Part shown: piece by piece, positions 4,855 to 7,400 of the stretch
How positions within the stretch are numbered: the stretch's first letter is position 1
Layout: each line of letters begins with the position of its first letter
NCBI GenBank assembly: GCA_013698195.1
Contig: JACCVK010000264.1
Coordinates: 1 to 7,400 of the forward strand
DNA from: Actinomycetota bacterium
GTDB taxonomy: Bacteria; Actinomycetota; Thermoleophilia; Gaiellales; Gaiellaceae
Direction of reading: 5' to 3'
Length of the DNA: 7,400 nucleotides
Made by a program: the position numbers and the translations under genes
Notes under the pieces: generated by a model
Database searches by the model: none
Told to the model about the DNA's origin: nothing
Seen by the model: the letters and a program-made list of their open reading frames with translations, nothing else

Positions 4855-5646
4855 CTAGTCGTCGCGGCTCGAGAGCCGGCGGAGAGCCTCGCCGAGCATC
4901 CACGTACCGGCGGCGGCCACCGAGGCGTCCACGATGGACGCGGGAAGAACTCGTTTCGCAGCCGTCGCCCCCTCGCGAAAGAGGAAGCCGGCTCCGAGCA
5001 CCGCCGCCGCGAACGGTGCGATCGACTTGAGCGCATCTGTGCCGGAGGCGGATGTCTTCTCGTCGAGCTGCCGCAGCTCGGTCAGCATCCGGATCTGCTC
5101 GAGCGTGATGAGTGGCCGAGCCGCGCGTGAACGCTTCCCGAATGACGCGAGGATCGCGGCGCGGATCATCGAGGTACCGACGACCGCCTCGGTGACCTTT
5201 TCCTGCACGATCGGAACCTTCCGGCCGAGCTCGACCGAATCCTCGACGGCCTCGACGATGCGCGCGGTGATCGCCGGCACAGGAAAGCCCTCTCCCGCAC
5301 GGCACTCGACGACGAATGGCGTGAACACGTAAGGCGTCGTCCAGGTCGCCTGCGGCCAGAGCTGGACGAGGATGACCGGCACGCCGTCGAGATCGGCTTG
5401 GCGAACGAGCTCGTCGTCCGCGACGCCTGGATCGCCGGCGATCACGTGCACGAGCACCGAGCAGTGGGCAAGGCGAGATGCGTCGACCACGACCGCGCCG
5501 GGATCGGCACCAGCGCCGAGCTGCCGGGCGAGCTGCTCGGCGAGCATCCCGGTCACGAGCACCGGGCCGACCGCACGAGGATCGGTCTCCTTGCGCAGTG
5601 CGCCGACGATTCCCCGGACTTCCGCGAGCACAGGCCCGAGCCTCAC
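4855..5646 (-). CDS. Uncharacterised protein, degenerate GTPase-like N-terminus and DUF697-like hydrophobic C-terminus
   Basis: Function unknown (263 aa). Residues 27-135 alternate hydrophobic strands and helices like a small G-domain: GPVLVTGMLAEQLARQLG, AVVVDAS (51-57), CSVLVHVIAGD (62-72), then DGVPVILVQLWPQATW (87-102). No Walker A GxxxxGKS/T is present, and the position where NKxD would fall reads VQLW. Residues 135-200 are helical and charged, with LEQIRMLTELRQLDEK (182-197) resembling the I-R-M-L-x-E-L motif of DUF697/YcjF-type proteins. Two hydrophobic stretches (209-223, 236-252, the latter with an AAGTWMLGEAL ending) could be membrane-associated helices. The GTG start overlaps the rodA stop by four bases (GTGA) with no clear ribosome site of its own, so translation is probably coupled to rodA. 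This suggests a role with the elongasome at the membrane, by association only. The DUF697 resemblance is by eye and tentative. Confidence 0.85.
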   Translation of the reverse strand: MRLGPVLAEVRGIVGALRKETDPRAVGPVLVTGMLAEQLARQLGAGADPGAVVVDASRLAHCSVLVHVIAGDPGVADDELVRQADLDGVPVILVQLWPQATWTTPYVFTPFVVECRAGEGFPVPAITARIVEAVEDSVELGRKVPIVQEKVTEAVVGTSMIRAAILASFGKRSRAARPLITLEQIRMLTELRQLDEKTSASGTDALKSIAPFAAAVLGAGFLFREGATAAKRVLPASIVDASVAAAGTWMLGEALRRLSSRDD

Positions 5647-6830
5647 GAAGACCGTCCCGGGTAGTTTCCTCGTGCGTGAATGCCCTCGAGCAAGCCGATG
5701 AGGACGAGGTTCGCAACGAGCGAGGTTCCGCCGACGGCGACGAACGGAAGCGGGATTCCCGTGACCGGTGCGACACCCATCGTCATGCCCACGTTGATGA
5801 AGACCTGGAAGAGGAACGCGAAGACAAGCCCGCCGGCCACGACGGCTCCGTACAGATCGCCCGCGACGGTCACGACGCGCAGCCCGCGCCAGACGACGAG
5901 GAGGTAGAGGAGGAGCAGGACCGCACAGCCGACGAAGCCGCGCTGCTCGCCGAGCGACGCGAATGCGAAGTCCGTCGCGTGCTCAGGGAGGAAGTCGAGC
6001 CGCGTCTGGGTCGCTCCGAGAACGCCCCGCCCGTCGAAGCCTCCGGAGCCGATCGCCGTTGTCGACTGATTCACGTTCCAGGTGAGGCCACTCGGATCGC
6101 GTTCTGGATCGAGAAACCCGGTGATGCGCAGGGACTGATAGGGCTCCAGCACCTCGACCCCGGCGGAGGGGAGAAACCAGAGCACGGAGAGCACGAGGAA
6201 GATCCCTGCCGCGACAAATGCTAAGAGCTGGCGCCAGCGCACTCCGGCGAAGAAGAGCACTGCGAGAAGCGCAGCGGCGTACACGAGCGCCGTGCCGAGA
6301 TCCGGCTGGAGGAAGACGAGCAAGATCGGCGCGGCGCCGAGGCCGATCGCGATGAAGATCGTCCGCCAGCTCGTGACACGCCCCGCGCGGCCGACGAGGA
6401 AGCCCGCGAGCGCGAGGACGAAGAGAACCTTGCCGAGCTCGGAGGGCTGAAACTGGATGACACCGAGGTCGATCCACCGCTTCGAGCCGCGAATCTCCTC
6501 GGCAAAGGCGAAGACGAGGACCATCAGCGCGAGAGTCACGCCGTACAGCAGCTTCCAATAGCGACGCACGAGATCGAGCGGAGCGAGAACGGCCGTGATC
6601 AGCCCACAGAGGCCGACTACCGCGGCAATCGTCTGCCGCGTCAGGAAGTAATTCTCGTCCCCGGGGACGTCGAAGCGGGTGATCCCGTCCACGACCCACA
6701 GGCCGTACCCGACGAGCACCCCGGCGGCGATCAGAAGCACCCAGTCGAGGCTGCGGACGAACGCGAGAGGCCTGGGCATCGCCCTCGGGCCGCGAACCGA
6801 TACGGGTGGACGTCCGGCGACGTCGATCAT
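5643..6830 (-). CDS. rodA: Rod-shape SEDS peptidoglycan glycosyltransferase RodA
   Basis: RodA polymerises lipid II into glycan strands in the membrane, working with a class B PBP in the elongasome. The 395-residue product has the many hydrophobic helices of SEDS proteins. Signatures: GSKRWIDLGVIQFQPSELGK (115-134), LQPDLGTALV (174-183), a long extracytoplasmic loop with GLTWNVNQSTTAIGSGGFDG (248-267), then LDFLPEHATDFAFASLGEQ (278-296), where D287 matches the catalytic Asp (D262 in E. coli), and the closing GVAPVTGIPLPFVAVGGTS (352-370). Length is close to the family norm. The ATG at 6830 shares its A with the transpeptidase stop (TGATG) and has GAGGAGA (6838-6844, core spaced 8 bases). A longer in-frame start at 6998 would overlap the transpeptidase by 168 bases and adds Arg-rich non-membrane residues. 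RodA rather than FtsW is supported by the partner gene. Only the first helix boundary is uncertain. Confidence 0.96.
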   Translation of the reverse strand: MIDVAGRPPVSVRGPRAMPRPLAFVRSLDWVLLIAAGVLVGYGLWVVDGITRFDVPGDENYFLTRQTIAAVVGLCGLITAVLAPLDLVRRYWKLLYGVTLALMVLVFAFAEEIRGSKRWIDLGVIQFQPSELGKVLFVLALAGFLVGRAGRVTSWRTIFIAIGLGAAPILLVFLQPDLGTALVYAAALLAVLFFAGVRWRQLLAFVAAGIFLVLSVLWFLPSAGVEVLEPYQSLRITGFLDPERDPSGLTWNVNQSTTAIGSGGFDGRGVLGATQTRLDFLPEHATDFAFASLGEQRGFVGCAVLLLLYLLVVWRGLRVVTVAGDLYGAVVAGGLVFAFLFQVFINVGMTMGVAPVTGIPLPFVAVGGTSLVANLVLIGLLEGIHARGNYPGRSS

Positions 6831-7400
6831 CAGTCCGTCTCCTCGAGCAGGGCCGTGTTCACGGGCGCCTGCTGGCCGAAGAACTTCTCGAACACCTTGA
6901 GCGCCGCGGGTGCGGCGGCGGTCGACCCGTGGCCGCCGTTCTCGATCAGCGCGCAGACGACGAGCTGGGCGTTCTCCGACGGTCCCCAACCACACCACCA
7001 GGACTGATCCTCGAGGTGGTCGCTTGGAAAGCCGGGCAGGGGGACGAGCTTCTCCGCCGTTCCGGTCTTGCCGGAGATCGGAACGCCGTAGTTCCCGAAG
7101 ACGGCCGACGACGTGCCGCTCCCAGAGTGGGTGGCGAGAAAGAGACCTTCGCGGACGACGCGAACGGCTTCCGGGTCGAGCTTGGCCGACTTCGGAGGAA
7201 GCGGCGCGAACTGGCGCTCGATCACGCGTGGCGAGTTCTTGCTACCCGGACGTTCGACATCCGAGACGAGATAGGGAGTGACGACGTTGCCGCCGTTCGC
7301 GAGCATCGCGTAGAACGCGGTCATCTGGAGCGGGGTGACGAGCAGATCCTTCTGCCCGATCGCGAGCTGGATCGAGTCGCCCGGGTTCCAGGCGCGATCC
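6830..7400 (-). CDS. mrdA: Class B penicillin-binding protein (PBP2/MrdA type), C-terminal part of the transpeptidase domain (partial)
   Basis: This is the D,D-transpeptidase partner of RodA, crosslinking glycan strands on the outer membrane face. The gene enters from the right edge; 189 C-terminal residues are visible (first complete codon 7397-7399). The fragment opens with WNPGDSIQLAIGQKDLLVTPLQM and ANGG, the block that follows the SxN motif in PBP2 proteins, and contains the KTG triad in VPISGKTGTAEK (KTG codons at 7061-7069), then SWWCGWGP and ENGGHGSTAAAPAALKVFEK. The SxxK serine and SxN motif would lie beyond the window. IGQK replaces the commoner IGQG; lysine there is unusual but not at a catalytic position. 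The tail ends EETD with a TGA that overlaps the rodA ATG by one base, so the two are co-translated. The following rodA separates it from the FtsI group. The subclass name (MrdA) is inferred from context. Confidence 0.93.
   Translation of the reverse strand, partial: DRAWNPGDSIQLAIGQKDLLVTPLQMTAFYAMLANGGNVVTPYLVSDVERPGSKNSPRVIERQFAPLPPKSAKLDPEAVRVVREGLFLATHSGSGTSSAVFGNYGVPISGKTGTAEKLVPLPGFPSDHLEDQSWWCGWGPSENAQLVVCALIENGGHGSTAAAPAALKVFEKFFGQQAPVNTALLEETD

Noticed and set aside
5478..6224. Plus-strand frame of 248 residues, rich in Arg, Glu and Asp
   Set aside because: It is antisense to rodA and the 263-aa gene, and its charge bias is the mirror image of hydrophobic codons. No recognisable motif.
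6831..6998. Longer RodA starting at 6998
   Set aside because: It would overlap the transpeptidase coding end by 168 bases and add Arg-rich residues; the ATG at 6830 has a good ribosome site and the usual coupled overlap.

Overview
This is a GC-rich window in which every gene I can support lies on the minus strand, so it reads from right (7400) to left (1). The order of transcription is: C-terminal end of a class B transpeptidase (PBP2/MrdA type), RodA, an unrecognised 263-aa protein, a 64-aa small protein, a long RNase E/G, ribosomal proteins bL21 and bL27, and the N-terminal Obg domain of the GTPase ObgE/CgtA, which runs off the left edge. The composition, the GTG and TTG starts, the long disordered Arg/Gly-rich and acidic arms on RNase E, and the joining of a mrdA-rodA block to rne-rplU-rpmA-obg suggest a deep-branching actinomycete (Thermoleophilia/Gaiellales-like). 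That placement is inference from style and gene order, not a database match.

Right part (4855-7400): an elongasome block. The transpeptidase and the SEDS glycosyltransferase RodA share one base (TGATG). RodA and the 263-aa protein overlap by four bases (GTGA). The three look translationally coupled. The third protein has no recognised function; it looks like a GTPase-type fold without nucleotide-binding motifs, followed by a hydrophobic DUF697-like tail. A long imperfect stem (4804-4839) follows its stop and may end or process this transcript.

Middle (1497-4757): a 64-aa charged, Trp-rich protein, then a 165-base gap with a TTGACA element and a perfect 9-bp stem-loop in what would be the rne 5' leader. 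RNase E/G (966 aa) follows. Its S1/catalytic core is canonical (D425, D474 and the CPxC zinc link). It sits between an N-terminal basic arm and a long C-terminal low-complexity arm that carries repeated basic RGG blocks and two small conserved-looking islands.

Left part (1-1325): the bL21-bL27-ObgE ribosome-assembly operon. A 171-base leader with several compact hairpins and no clear Shine-Dalgarno site precedes bL21. bL21 has an 87-residue helical C-terminal extension. The bL27 start abuts the bL21 stop, and the obg Shine-Dalgarno sits inside a short hairpin.

Together the genes link cell-wall elongation, RNA decay and ribosome assembly. There is no mobile element, CRISPR array, tRNA or rRNA. 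I do not see a wholly new system. The best leads are the two uncharacterised proteins between rodA and rne, the rne and rplU leaders, and the bL21 extension.
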